Below, piece after piece: positions 1-8,918 of a stretch of DNA of 20,882 nucleotides. The notes under the pieces were generated by a model, which was not told the DNA's origin, did no database searches, and saw nothing but the letters and a program-made list of their open reading frames with translations. Numbering within the stretch: position 1 is the stretch's first letter; each line of letters opens with the position of its first letter. Position numbers and translations under genes: made by a program. Location: positions 1 through 20,882 of the IMG/VR virus record IMGVR_UViG_3300025099_000186; one strand, 5' to 3'. This DNA comes from a virus.

Positions 1-71
1 TTATCAAGATCTTTCAAATCGTTTTGCATTAATTGAATTGCTTGACTTATTGTTTTTTCTACTACTGCCAT
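1..71 (-). CDS. Partial gene, unknown late protein (N-terminus only)
   Basis: The start of a further late gene runs off the left edge. The ATG at 71-69 overlaps the stop of the upstream spike-like gene in a TAATG arrangement, and 23 codons are open to the edge, beginning MAVVEKTISQ. This overlap is the same coupling seen between other genes in the block, which supports a real start. By position it would be another baseplate or tail protein, but too little is present to identify it. Confidence 0.6.
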   Translation of the reverse strand, partial: MAVVEKTISQAIQLMQNDLKDLD

Positions 72-619
72 TACTCTGAATATAAGTTTTCTATGTCTTG
101 ATCAATATCATCGATCGATTCATTAAAAGCATCCAATGAATCATCGAATTGCGTTTTGTTAATTGGTTCTGGACTGGTAGGCCCATAAGGGTGTTTAAAA
201 GTTGCCAGCATAATTGAGTCGTATAAACTTTTTGCAAACACCTTTAATGCTTCATTCCTTTTTTTCTCTATCTGCTTTTGACTAGAGATTAAAACCCCTT
301 CTGAATCACTTGAAGCTATTTTGTGTTTTTCCGTAACATTAATTTGGCTTATAAAGGCCTTCTGAGTGTTTAAAAAAGAAACAATGACCGTTGACCCCTC
401 TTTTGGTATTCGAATGTTGTCAGAGTTCTTCGTTGGGCTCAGCAACACTCCTGTATAACTTGCCCCACCGATATTATCGATTGGCTCGCAATCACACTTG
501 TTGTTTTCCGAGTCTACGTTATAAGCTTTACACAATCTTGAAAATCCAGAGTCTTGTTTAGTGATCTGGTTCATCAATTCTGCTATACGTTTACTGTTTA
601 CGCCTTTCTCTATCATCAT
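71..619 (-). CDS. Baseplate spike / OB-fold-like tail protein
   Basis: A 182-residue protein encoded directly after the baseplate hub, sharing 1 nt with it (TAATG). Residues about 55-95 contain a pattern IPKEGSTVIVSFLN followed by AFISQ, which resembles the OB-fold of gpV/gp45-type central spike proteins, where a short beta barrel sits on the hub and leads into the piercing tip. A CDCEP stretch lies at about residues 42-46. The C-terminal third is polar and acidic, and no beta-helical tip repeat is visible, so the tip may be encoded by another gene. Membrane puncture is inferred from position and the OB-like core. A different baseplate wedge protein remains possible. Confidence 0.5.
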   Translation of the reverse strand: MMIEKGVNSKRIAELMNQITKQDSGFSRLCKAYNVDSENNKCDCEPIDNIGGASYTGVLLSPTKNSDNIRIPKEGSTVIVSFLNTQKAFISQINVTEKHKIASSDSEGVLISSQKQIEKKRNEALKVFAKSLYDSIMLATFKHPYGPTSPEPINKTQFDDSLDAFNESIDDIDQDIENLYSE

Positions 620-2331
620 TAAATTTTTAACTCAGTAACTATTATTTCACCATTCTTAGTTAGACGCCTTTCGAAGTCACGTGTAATCGTTGATTCAACA
701 GTTGCAAACAAACGAGGTACCGTCATATCATAAATATTGTTTAATTTATTGTTATCCTCTTCCTCTACTACATTCGATGAAATTAAATTTCCGATAAAAA
801 CATTTGTCTTAAAACCAGAATTCCCATTGAAGGTTTTTGTTATTTTGTTTATGGTGAACTTCTGTGCAATGATTTGGAATTTACTAAACATGCTAATGTC
901 TTTTTCCACATAGTTTCTAAATTCTTCTGCAGTAAATTCATTAAGAACATCAAGAACAAATAAGTTATCGAACAAACGAAGATTTGTCAAGTATGTTTGA
1001 ATCATCGAACCTGGCCTATAACCTGTATATTTCTTTTTGTTTAGGCGATTCTTTGCCATTTCCTCAAGCACATCTTTTTTTATGTTTCCGAATTGCACAT
1101 ACGAAAGTGTTTCACCACCTGTACCGAACTTGAACTCGGTTATTTTGTTGTTGTCTCCAATTATTTTAAAATGTGCGTTTACTTGTACATCTGATTCCTT
1201 TTGCCAACGTAAATCTCTATTGGTTACCAATCCTAGTCTTGTTTTATCAGAAGATGAAGCACTTGCTATATTAGGATCTATAGATTCCAATTTTTTCCTT
1301 ATTTTTTCCTTGGTAACAACTTCCTCTCCATTTTTCACAAATTGATTTTCGTATCTTAGGTCATAATTTTTTAAGATTAAATTACCAGCAAAAGAATCAG
1401 ACTCAAAAGATTGTGTCGTTAGAAACCCAGCAAATAAAACATTAAGAATGAATGTTTTGTCCTTTGCTTTTGTAAACTGTATATCTAGTGATGGACTTTT
1501 TTGTTCATTAGGAAACCCTTCTGGGTATTCAACAACAATCTCTTTTGTGAAACTTATAAAAGAAGTTATATTGAAATCAACCAAGTAGTTTTTATGCATG
1601 TGCTTTATTATTTCTAAAGCAGTTGACTGATCAGCTCGAAAGTCAATCATATCAAACTCTGTATTCACAGTTGAGTCAGATCTCATTGCATTTTTCTCTA
1701 GGGATTCTTCACTGATTTTTACAGCATCCAACAAATCAACATTTAATAAATCGGAGAATATAGGACTGGTTCCATATCTATCACCGATAACTTTATTATA
1801 GTCATGGCCTAATCTACGAACCATCTCTTGGAAGGAAATGTCATCAGAGTCAGAGTTTAATTGAATCTTCCTTGTTTTCATTTCTTCTTTGATGGCTTTC
1901 CCCGTTGCATTGTATTTCATCTTCCCTAAGTGGTACGCTGCGTTCTGGACAGTAATTGAGTTGTTGCCTTTCGAATCTATTTTGATCTCAGAAATAAACC
2001 CTATAAAAACAAAAGACTCTTCAATAGAATTACTTGTAAACTGATCAACGTTAATCCAGAAAATATCACCTAATTGAAGGAATGCTGAAATGTTGTGATT
2101 GTAATCACTTAAAGTATATGCCAAATGGTTTTTGTTCGCCAATGTAGGTGCATCTGTACTCGAAAGTTTTAACATACCACTAGCAAAACTAAGTTTCATC
2201 TCCTCATTTATATTGCCTCTGATTTGAGTGTGGTCCAAGCTTTTTAACCACCCTTCACCATCCTCAAACTCAGAAAGAGAATCCGATTTCTGATTGTAAA
2301 TACCAAATCTTGTGTTGTATGAAATTATCAT
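619..2331 (-). CDS. Baseplate hub / tail protein (gp27/gpD-like position)
   Basis: A 570-residue protein between the distal tail protein and the spike-like protein, the usual place for the hub that closes the tube and carries the spike. The N-terminal half is beta-rich (for example FWINVDQF and FVFIGFISEIKI), as in hub proteins. The middle includes YKEIVVEYPEGFP-like strand-rich text and a Lys-rich region at about 335-350. No enzymatic motif is seen. The start is the ATG at 2331, six bases after the previous stop. The role is inferred mainly from gene order and size; sequence resemblance alone is weak. Confidence 0.5.
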   Translation of the reverse strand: MIISYNTRFGIYNQKSDSLSEFEDGEGWLKSLDHTQIRGNINEEMKLSFASGMLKLSSTDAPTLANKNHLAYTLSDYNHNISAFLQLGDIFWINVDQFTSNSIEESFVFIGFISEIKIDSKGNNSITVQNAAYHLGKMKYNATGKAIKEEMKTRKIQLNSDSDDISFQEMVRRLGHDYNKVIGDRYGTSPIFSDLLNVDLLDAVKISEESLEKNAMRSDSTVNTEFDMIDFRADQSTALEIIKHMHKNYLVDFNITSFISFTKEIVVEYPEGFPNEQKSPSLDIQFTKAKDKTFILNVLFAGFLTTQSFESDSFAGNLILKNYDLRYENQFVKNGEEVVTKEKIRKKLESIDPNIASASSSDKTRLGLVTNRDLRWQKESDVQVNAHFKIIGDNNKITEFKFGTGGETLSYVQFGNIKKDVLEEMAKNRLNKKKYTGYRPGSMIQTYLTNLRLFDNLFVLDVLNEFTAEEFRNYVEKDISMFSKFQIIAQKFTINKITKTFNGNSGFKTNVFIGNLISSNVVEEEDNNKLNNIYDMTVPRLFATVESTITRDFERRLTKNGEIIVTELKI

Positions 2332-2337
2332 TCGTTT

Positions 2338-3078
2338 TTAAATTAAGGATTCAAACAAAGTATTTGTGTTTGTAACAAAAGACCTCTTTGCTTTTATAAT
2401 GAATGGTTGAACATTTTTCAGTTCTTTTGGTTCTGGTAACTCAAAACTTTCAACAACTAAACCATTAAGGTCAATTGCTGTTTTCTGGTTTTCTCCCCAA
2501 TAGCCGTTCGTCAAATCAAATTCCATTATGTCATAACACATTTCATTTAACCTTAAAACATCTGGCCTAGAAGCCCATGGTGTCTCACCGTCTTCATGAA
2601 TCATCGTGTTAACCAAAAGCCCCTCGATCGTAATATCCATTGAAGGGGATCCTAAATATTCCATTACTTCTGAATTTGCACCTAATGGTAATGTTTTAAT
2701 GAACTTGTTCTTCATTTTCACATCAATACTGCAAATAGGAACATTAAAAGATTTTAAATCATCTAAATCTAAAGGATTTTTATATTCGAACTGGCAATTG
2801 GATATAACCGTTTTGCTTCCAGCTGCAAGCTGAGAGAAAACAAATTCTTGCGAACCACCTAATTCAAAGTTTTCTATATTTGTTCTTGTTGGCCCAGTGA
2901 ATAGTGCTCCAGTACCAACAGACAAAGCTAAACCACGGAAAAAATTTGGGTTATTTAATGTTGCCCTAATGTTTCCTGCTGTTGCTTCAGTGTTTTCATA
3001 TACATACTTCAATTCGTTTCGAACTAAACTTTCTAACGCTGAAGCTGGACCTTCTAGTCCTTGAAAATAATTTGCCAT
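2338..3078 (-). CDS. Distal tail / baseplate protein, DUF6046-like
   Basis: A 246-residue protein directly downstream of the tape measure gene. The sequence is mostly beta-type with few charged clusters. The part from about residue 90 (TVISNCQFEYKNP) through SMDITIEGLL to VESFELPEP resembles a tail protein family common in Bacteroidetes phages, which I recall as DUF6046; this is from memory. Proteins at this place usually join the tail tube end to the hub, often with a LysM-like fold. A tail-tip role is likely from context. There is no signal peptide, membrane segment or catalytic motif. Confidence 0.5.
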   Translation of the reverse strand: MANYFQGLEGPASALESLVRNELKYVYENTEATAGNIRATLNNPNFFRGLALSVGTGALFTGPTRTNIENFELGGSQEFVFSQLAAGSKTVISNCQFEYKNPLDLDDLKSFNVPICSIDVKMKNKFIKTLPLGANSEVMEYLGSPSMDITIEGLLVNTMIHEDGETPWASRPDVLRLNEMCYDIMEFDLTNGYWGENQKTAIDLNGLVVESFELPEPKELKNVQPFIIKAKRSFVTNTNTLFESLI

Positions 3079-3082
3079 AATT

Positions 3083-4726
3083 TTACTTTTGAGCTATATC
3101 CAATGTTATTCTTGCCATTAATTCTTCAAGTTGAACACCTAAAGATTCAATATCATCACCAGAATTTATGTTTTGTGTATCTATTTTTTGTACCGAATCT
3201 ACGTTAACGGTAATGTTTTTGACTTGGCCTGAAACTCCTCGAACGCTATTTGCCATACTGTCAGCAATAGGGTTTTTATCATCAGTTTTGTCTTTGTCTG
3301 TCACCTTGCTTTTTACTGGAGCTAACGTTTTCTCCACTTTTATTGTAGTGTCGTCTATTTCAGAGCTTAATTTATCTCTTTTCCCCTCTAAATCTGAAAT
3401 TTGTTTTTGTAAATCTTGCTGTGATTTTAAATTAGAAGCCTTGTTTTTATTTACAGCCCTTTCTCTTTGTCGAAGCCTCAACGCTTCTTTTTTATCAAGA
3501 TCTTTAACATTTTTTTGAGCCATTATTCCTTGATGCTCCATTTCTAAGCTTATTCCTTTCTGCAAAACAAGCTCTTCTTCAACCAATTTGTTTTTTAATT
3601 CTATAAGTTTTAACTTTTTAGCTTCATTCTTTGCAGCTAACTCGGTAACATTTGGTATCTCTTTTAATGTTTTCAGAGCTTCTTTTTGAGATTTAGGTAG
3701 CTCATTTAATATTGGTGCTAAATCACCAAACTTCTTCCCTAATAATTGAACCCTGGCTGCAAACTCCTCGTTGGTAAAAACTCCTTCTTTTGATTTTTTT
3801 ATTAAGTGAGAAACTTGAGATCCCATATCTTTGTATCTAACTGATGTTCTAGCTATTAATTGCTCAGGGGTCATACCAGCCATCGCTTCCCCCATATCTG
3901 CCATTAAAGAAACAAAAGGAGCTAATTTTTTCCCCATAGAAGCTAACGAAGTGGTCCACACATTACTTAAACGTGTAATTGAATCAGTCATCTTTTTGGT
4001 GATTTCTCCACCAAACGTTTCTTCTAGTTGTTCAGCGAAAGGTTCTAAAAAGTCTTTTGCTAACAACTTTCCTTCCCCTACCATTTTTATGAATTCTTGC
4101 GTAGTCATATTGGCTGACTTTGCTGCTAAATCCATAGATCCAACACCCCTTTCAAAGAGTTGGTATAATTCTTCACTACTTACTTTCCCCTTATTTTGAA
4201 TTTGCGAAAGTGCCAAAAATGCACCTTTTGTTGTTTCAGCAGTTAATCCCAGCTTTTTTGTTGCCTTTGAAAACGTTTTAAATATTTTAAATCCTTTCAT
4301 CCCTTCTAGGCTAGTGTTTTTTATAGATGCACTCCATAACTTAAACCCTTCTTTAGCTGATACAGTGTCTAGACTTAATTCTGCTATTGTATTTTCTAGC
4401 TGTCTTAATTGAAATTGGCCTCTTGTTCCGCCAATAAATTTTATCGCAGTGTCAAGAGATTCGACTTTAGCAGCTGTTTGAATTGCTTGAGACCCTAAAG
4501 CAAGCATCGATGACCCTAAGCCAGCCAGTGCAGCTACACCAATCAAAGAAGATGTTTTTAGGTTGCTACCAACGTTTGAAACACCTTCTCCAGATTTCAA
4601 AGGCCCTACAGTTTTTGTACCTTTTATCTTTTTACTTGTTTTATCTAAAGCACGATTTATTTTTTCCAAGCTAGAAATTGCTTGCTTGCTATCAATAATG
4701 TAGCTATATTTGATATTTTTACCCAT
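3083..4726 (-). CDS. Tail tape measure protein
   Basis: A 547-residue tape measure protein, which sets tail length and occupies the tube lumen before DNA ejection. Residues about 165-240 match the conserved phage tape-measure region (an ALSQI segment, then KGKVSSEELYQLFERGV, then a LAAKSANMTTQEF stretch and a GKLLAKDF segment). Hydrophobic, Gly/Ala-rich segments occur near 60-80, as is usual for these proteins, and residues about 365-465 are highly charged with coiled-coil character. The gene overlaps the frameshifted chaperone reading frame by 8 nt. At about 1.5 angstrom per residue the length suggests a tail of roughly 80 nm, short for a myovirus; that estimate is inference. Confidence 0.88.
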   Translation of the reverse strand: MGKNIKYSYIIDSKQAISSLEKINRALDKTSKKIKGTKTVGPLKSGEGVSNVGSNLKTSSLIGVAALAGLGSSMLALGSQAIQTAAKVESLDTAIKFIGGTRGQFQLRQLENTIAELSLDTVSAKEGFKLWSASIKNTSLEGMKGFKIFKTFSKATKKLGLTAETTKGAFLALSQIQNKGKVSSEELYQLFERGVGSMDLAAKSANMTTQEFIKMVGEGKLLAKDFLEPFAEQLEETFGGEITKKMTDSITRLSNVWTTSLASMGKKLAPFVSLMADMGEAMAGMTPEQLIARTSVRYKDMGSQVSHLIKKSKEGVFTNEEFAARVQLLGKKFGDLAPILNELPKSQKEALKTLKEIPNVTELAAKNEAKKLKLIELKNKLVEEELVLQKGISLEMEHQGIMAQKNVKDLDKKEALRLRQRERAVNKNKASNLKSQQDLQKQISDLEGKRDKLSSEIDDTTIKVEKTLAPVKSKVTDKDKTDDKNPIADSMANSVRGVSGQVKNITVNVDSVQKIDTQNINSGDDIESLGVQLEELMARITLDIAQK

Positions 4727-4922
4727 TTTTCTTTATTTCGTTCTCAACGTTTATAGTAGCTTTTTTCTTGAGTTCCATTACATATTGATATTTTCCAAAT
4801 TCAACAGCTAAGTCTTCATCGCTAATTATCTTTGAATCACCAAAACTAAGACCCATTTTATATTGAAGGATTGCTTTTATTTGGTTTCTCCAATCACCCT
4901 CCGACAACTCATATTCTAAGAC
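4719..4922 (-). CDS. Tail assembly chaperone, frameshift (T-like) extension
   Basis: This reading frame has no ATG; its only nearby start is a TTG at 4907. It is open upstream, however, as far as the A_AAA_AAG heptamer that ends the preceding chaperone gene. A -1 slip there would continue translation with VLEYELSEGDW and add 67 residues, ending 8 nt inside the tape measure gene. This is the lambda gpG/gpGT arrangement, where the rare fusion recruits the tape measure protein to the tube. The downstream part is acidic and helical. I therefore treat it as an extension rather than an independent gene. Confidence 0.75.
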   Translation of the reverse strand, partial: VLEYELSEGDWRNQIKAILQYKMGLSFGDSKIISDEDLAVEFGKYQYVMELKKKATINVENEIKKNG

Positions 4923-5563
4923 TTTTTTTTTATAATTGATTCTTTAATATCAAACATAGTTTGCATAAAAAAAGCACCAGCAATAGGATATAATTCGTAA
5001 CCTTTTATCCCTAAGAAATTCGAACTCTCTTTGCAATTTAAGTCAGGTACAAAGCTTTCTGTAAAAACTTTAACAAACTCGGTAATTATAACATCAAATC
5101 CTTTGTCTAATGAAAACATGAGCTTTATTTTTTGTTCATTAGTAATAGAACTAACGAAACAAGAAACACCTTCAATAGAAATTTTATACTCAACCTTTCT
5201 TTTATTTCTCGGGTTAACCTTTTCCCTTTCGTCTTCAGTCATGTCTTCTAGTTCTATTACTGGAACTTCTGTCGCTATTGACGTGAAAAGTTGAAATGAA
5301 GGTATAATATTATTCTCTTCATCTATCACACATTTATCTCCACCAACAAACAACTCATTTAATAATTCAACTCCTAGTTTATACTTATCCTCTTTACTTA
5401 AATTATCGCAACTGGCAACATAAGCTATTCGCTTCCTTTCAGGTTTTTTAAAATAAGCCGTTTTATCACCTATTGAGATTTCATATTCATAGTCAGGTAA
5501 AACCGTTTTGTTTTTTGCTTCTTCTATTTTTTCTTCTTGTTCCTTTAATTTTAAATTTTTCAT
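4916..5563 (-). CDS. Tail assembly chaperone (gpG-like), frame 0
   Basis: A 215-residue protein between tail tube and tape measure, where tail assembly chaperones are encoded. It begins with a charged helix (KLKEQEEKIEEAKNK) and has alternating strands and helices without catalytic motifs. The last codons read AAA AAA AAG TCT TAG, a poly-A slippery stretch ending the frame, which fits programmed frameshifting into the next frame. It is longer than lambda gpG (140 residues), so an additional domain is possible. A terminator-like hairpin separates it from the tube gene, consistent with lower expression than tube or capsid. Confidence 0.72.
   Translation of the reverse strand: MKNLKLKEQEEKIEEAKNKTVLPDYEYEISIGDKTAYFKKPERKRIAYVASCDNLSKEDKYKLGVELLNELFVGGDKCVIDEENNIIPSFQLFTSIATEVPVIELEDMTEDEREKVNPRNKRKVEYKISIEGVSCFVSSITNEQKIKLMFSLDKGFDVIITEFVKVFTESFVPDLNCKESSNFLGIKGYELYPIAGAFFMQTMFDIKESIIKKKS
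4922..4928 (-). promoter_or_regulatory. Programmed -1 ribosomal frameshift site
   Basis: On the minus strand the heptamer A AAA AAG lies in the reading frame of the chaperone gene, one codon before its TAG stop. This is the classical efficient bacterial -1 slippery sequence. Slipping leads into the open frame that runs to 4719. The site, its phase and its place between tube and tape measure genes all agree. I did not find a strong downstream stem. Confidence 0.75.
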
Positions 5564-5611
5564 TTCTCTTTTTCTTTTATTCTAAATAGTAGTAAATTTA
5601 AGACACAAAAT

Positions 5612-5647
5612 AAAAAAGTCCCTGCAGAAATATATCCACAGAGACTT
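5612..5647 (-). terminator. Intrinsic terminator after tail tube gene
   Basis: Arms at 5616-5624 and 5639-5647 (AAGTCCCTG and CAGAGACTT on the plus strand) form a 9-bp stem. The single imperfect pair is G-U when read on the minus strand but C-A on the plus strand, so the hairpin suits the late transcript. A U-rich run follows on that strand. Confidence 0.7.
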
Positions 5648-5671
5648 AAAATCAAAAAAAAAGAAAGCTTT

Positions 5672-6136
5672 TTATCTCTCTCCCCAAGAACAATGAGAAA
5701 AAACAAATGGTATAACAACTTCGATTGAAGTATCACCTGCAGACATGTCTCGCATGTTTACAAGGAACTCTAAGTTTTCCAATGTATCTACTCCTGGAAG
5801 ACCTTGACCTTCAGTTGGAACATAGGCTATGATCATTGTAGATAAACCAGTAGAAGTTGGATCTCCATCAACTCGGCCAGAAGCTCGAGCTGCATCTTGC
5901 AATGCAATAACATCAGAAGCAAACAACGTAATTGATCCTTCGTATTCATAATTGGCATATCCCCTAGCGATTGGCTGACGAGAAGAACCTCCGTAAAGGT
6001 TTTCTTTTGTCGCAGTCTCCGAGTAAGATAAGTTTGTCCAACCTAAAATTGGCAAACCATTAAGCAACACTTGCGTGTTACTTGGAGAGAATTCAGCACC
6101 TTTAATAAATGGCGTTGATAATATATTTTTAGACAT
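5672..6136 (-). CDS. Tail tube protein
   Basis: A 154-residue protein immediately downstream of the sheath gene, the conserved sheath-tube order of contractile tails. Features typical of tube proteins are visible: a compact size, a loop segment (WTNLSYSETATKENLYGGSSRQPIA) and an alternating-hydrophobic region (YEYEGSITLF), then a C-terminal strand IEVVIPFVFSHCSW. The start at 6136 follows an A-rich leader without Shine-Dalgarno. A hairpin terminator lies just after the stop, which would keep its expression separate from the chaperones. The structural role rests on position plus general character; I see no enzyme motif. Confidence 0.75.
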   Translation of the reverse strand: MSKNILSTPFIKGAEFSPSNTQVLLNGLPILGWTNLSYSETATKENLYGGSSRQPIARGYANYEYEGSITLFASDVIALQDAARASGRVDGDPTSTGLSTMIIAYVPTEGQGLPGVDTLENLEFLVNMRDMSAGDTSIEVVIPFVFSHCSWGER

Positions 6137-6149
6137 AATTTTTTATTTT

Positions 6150-7298
6150 TTAAAGTTTAGTTGAAAAACCAAGTTTAACATCTATTTCCTTAGCAGTCCC
6201 AACAGGAATGATTTTTGCAACAACGTTTATTGTTGAAGTTTCTAAAACCTTTTGAGTTGGATCAATGCTCACAACAAAATCAGAAATCTCTTCTGCATTT
6301 TTCATAAATTGTAACTGCTTGCCTGCAAGTGATTCCAAATTTTTAACAAATCCGAAATTTAAATTTCCGTTAGAGTCAACCAACGCAGGAGCACAAACTT
6401 TCTTTAAAAGAGCAACACGTAAAGCTCTATAAGCCTTATCATATGTTCTGTTAAGATCGATTGTATTGAAATCTGATTGTGCATCATTTACTGCTGTGTA
6501 AGCGAAGTTAAAGTAACTACCACCTAAATCAACAAACTTTCGAACGAAGATGTAATGATAAGTATCTAACGTATCCAATAAAACACTAGACTTATCCTTC
6601 AATAAACTACCATCAATAAACCCTGGGTTAGAGTAACCGAAAGAAGCTAAATTAACCTCTTCTACGTATGCAATTGAAGTTGACACCTTAACAGATGAAA
6701 CAGCTCCTAAAACAGCACCAATGGACCCTACAAATGAAGCACCGTTGTCTCTCAACTCTTTTGCTTTTGACTCATCAGATAAATCTTCAGAAATAACAAA
6801 AGAAACTCTTGGAGCAGATTCTGCTTGAAGGGATGCTAATGATTCAACAGTTCCTGAAATATCTGCAGAATAAACAATTTGACCTGGAGCTTTTTCAGCT
6901 TCCAATTTATCTGCTTGGCCTTGGAGCAAATTTAATCGACCAGAAGAGTAATTGTCTTCAAGATCTAAAACTCCATATTGTCTTGGCTCACCTTCTGCAA
7001 AATCCTTCAATGTAACAACATCGTCAAATGTAGAAGTAGAAGCACCAACAATCTTCACATACAAAGATTCAACACTTCGGTTGTAATACTCTGCAACGTG
7101 GTATTTTATGACTTCCTCAGATTCAGTTGACCCTGTCAACAAATCCTTAGCATCTTGCTCAGAGAAAAACTTATAGTTTCCAGCGTAACCAGATAATGAT
7201 GCAGAATAAACAACTAATGCTGAAATCCCATCCTTAGATTCTGATTGTCTAAATAAACCTCCGTCTTGTCTGTTAATATTTACGTTTGCTAATGACAT
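6150..7298 (-). CDS. Contractile tail sheath protein
   Basis: A 382-residue sheath protein forming the contractile outer tail. The N-terminus (GISALVVYSASLSGYAG, with a FFSEQDAKDLL segment at about 45-55) and the C-terminal strand-rich end (STINVVAKIIPVGTAKEIDVKLGF) match the pattern of sheath proteins, where the terminal strands are exchanged between subunits. It resembles the DUF2586-type sheaths I recall from Bacteroidetes; that family name is from memory. It is shorter than T4 gp18 and similar to small sheaths of simple contractile systems. A terminator-like hairpin lies between the capsid gene and this gene, yet no clear host promoter is seen in front of it. Confidence 0.8.
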   Translation of the reverse strand: MSLANVNINRQDGGLFRQSESKDGISALVVYSASLSGYAGNYKFFSEQDAKDLLTGSTESEEVIKYHVAEYYNRSVESLYVKIVGASTSTFDDVVTLKDFAEGEPRQYGVLDLEDNYSSGRLNLLQGQADKLEAEKAPGQIVYSADISGTVESLASLQAESAPRVSFVISEDLSDESKAKELRDNGASFVGSIGAVLGAVSSVKVSTSIAYVEEVNLASFGYSNPGFIDGSLLKDKSSVLLDTLDTYHYIFVRKFVDLGGSYFNFAYTAVNDAQSDFNTIDLNRTYDKAYRALRVALLKKVCAPALVDSNGNLNFGFVKNLESLAGKQLQFMKNAEEISDFVVSIDPTQKVLETSTINVVAKIIPVGTAKEIDVKLGFSTKL

Positions 7299-7312
7299 AT
7301 TTTAATTTGATT

Positions 7313-7353
7313 TAAAAAAAAAAGGGTGGATGACATTTCACCAACCCTTTTTT
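7313..7353 (-). terminator. Bidirectional-looking terminator after major capsid gene
   Basis: AGGGTGG (7323-7329) pairs with CCAACCCT (7341-7348) with one bulged base, flanked by an A-run on one side and a T-run on the other. On the minus strand it lies between the capsid stop and the sheath start, and could trim the abundant capsid transcript. Confidence 0.7.
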
Positions 7354-7371
7354 ATTATTAATTTATTTATT

Positions 7372-8262
7372 TTAACCTTGTTTCAATATGATAACACCTG
7401 CTTTGTCAGCTCTTGGAATGTGAACACCCATAGCTAAACGGAAAGAGAATAAATCAGCTTGTTTGTAAACGTCAGCCTTGTGAGGATAAGTTTGAACAGG
7501 TTGGTGTGCAGTTAAAATAGAATTTGAAACAAACCCTAATCCTAAACGCTCAGCTCCTGCAGAACCTACTTCAACAGTCTTACGCTTGATGATATTGATT
7601 CCCATTAACTTGGCAACCATACCAGTTACAGTGACACCTTCAGCATTAGAACCGAATTCCATGTGCTTTTGTATTCCAGGGATAGCTAAGATCTCTTTGT
7701 ACATAGTGTTGTCGATAAGCAAGAAACGCTCACCTTTTACTAAAGATTCGTTGAATTGGTAATCTAACTCAATGAAGTCATCTAAAGTAATTTTCTTGAA
7801 AGATCCAGAATTTCCTAAACCATTGTTTGTTCCAGCTGCACCAGTTGTTAAAACCTCAACACCTGCAGTACGAATACCAGTAGTGTCAGCGTGATCAGCT
7901 ATAATGTCAGCAATCATTACATCTTCAACGTTCTCTTTAAACTCAAGAATAGAATTTCTAAATACAGTATCCATCTTTGCGTATGAAGTTTGTAATTCAT
8001 CAATATCTTGGACATGGATAGGCTGAGGCGCACGATAGTCATCGATATTAAAAGTAACCTCAGTCTCTGTGTGACCACTAGAGAAGTTGTTTTGGATAAC
8101 AGCACCATTCTTTACGATTCCTTGTCCTAAAGCATTGTAGTGAGGCAAATGTACAGTTTTAGCGTTTAAGTATTCTGTAACATTAGCTAACCTTGAGATA
8201 AAACCTTCTTTGTATAAAGGTTCTACCAAATTCTTTTCGTAGTATTGCGTTAATACACTCAT
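7372..8262 (-). CDS. Major capsid protein (HK97-fold, inferred)
   Basis: A 296-residue protein directly after the protease-scaffold gene, the standard place for the major capsid protein. The N-terminus (SVLTQYYEKNLVEPLYKEGFISRLANVTEYLNAKTVHLPHY, read in two parts) and the central helix-rich stretch with QDIDELQTSYAKMDTV look like the N-arm and E-loop/P-domain of short HK97-type capsid proteins. The C-terminal part (VYKQADLFSFRLAMGVHIPRADKAGVIIL) also fits. Codon use and amino-acid balance are even. The start is the ATG at 8262 after an A-rich leader. The fold is inferred from context and general resemblance, not from a search. Confidence 0.82.
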   Translation of the reverse strand: MSVLTQYYEKNLVEPLYKEGFISRLANVTEYLNAKTVHLPHYNALGQGIVKNGAVIQNNFSSGHTETEVTFNIDDYRAPQPIHVQDIDELQTSYAKMDTVFRNSILEFKENVEDVMIADIIADHADTTGIRTAGVEVLTTGAAGTNNGLGNSGSFKKITLDDFIELDYQFNESLVKGERFLLIDNTMYKEILAIPGIQKHMEFGSNAEGVTVTGMVAKLMGINIIKRKTVEVGSAGAERLGLGFVSNSILTAHQPVQTYPHKADVYKQADLFSFRLAMGVHIPRADKAGVIILKQG

Positions 8263-8294
8263 AATTGTTTTTTGTTGTTTTTGTTTTGTTTTAC

Positions 8295-8918
8295 TTATTT
8301 ATTTTCGAAAAATATCTTCGAATACAATTCTGGATTACTCTTGTTTAATTCAATCCTTTCTTCTGTACTCAAGTCAGACATTTTTAATTCTTTTTCTTTG
8401 CCAAAATCAACCTCTGGAGATTTTGCATTTACTGTTTTAGTTAACTCTTCAATTATCGATAAATCTAAGTTTAACCATGTATCAGTAACAGTTATATTCT
8501 TTGATTCTAAATAGTCGACTTTTTTCGCTTTTTCTTTTTCAGCGTCCATTTCTGCTATTTTATTCTCCAATTCTGTTACTTTACCAGATAATATATTGTT
8601 TGTTTCTGTTAATTCAACATTTAATGCTGTTAACTCAACAATGTTCTTTGCTTCAATTTCAGTCTTTGCTTCGACCTCTTCTAAAGTTTCTGTCTCTACT
8701 TTTGGAGTTTCTACTTCTACTTCCGCCTCCACTTCTTCTTTTTCTTTTTCTATTGAAGGAGTTTCCTCTTTAGTCTCTTTAGCAGTTTCTTCTACAGTTT
8801 CTTCTACAGTTTCTTCTACAGTTGCCTCAACGTTTTCTTCGTTGACAGTCTCTTTTTCTTTTTCGTCTACTGTTTCTACAACAGCTTCGTCAACGATTTC
8901 TTCGTTTTTAGTTTCCAT
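8295..8918 (-). CDS. Possible nested scaffold protein (internal start)
   Basis: The ATG at 8918-8916, in frame inside the protease gene, begins METKNEEIVDE exactly where the protease domain ends and the acidic scaffold begins. It is preceded by an A-rich stretch like other starts in this window. Translation from here would give 207 residues of scaffold alone. Such nested scaffolds are known in lambda-type head genes. There is no direct proof in the sequence that this start is used. Confidence 0.35.
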   Translation of the reverse strand: METKNEEIVDEAVVETVDEKEKETVNEENVEATVEETVEETVEETAKETKEETPSIEKEKEEVEAEVEVETPKVETETLEEVEAKTEIEAKNIVELTALNVELTETNNILSGKVTELENKIAEMDAEKEKAKKVDYLESKNITVTDTWLNLDLSIIEELTKTVNAKSPEVDFGKEKELKMSDLSTEERIELNKSNPELYSKIFFENK

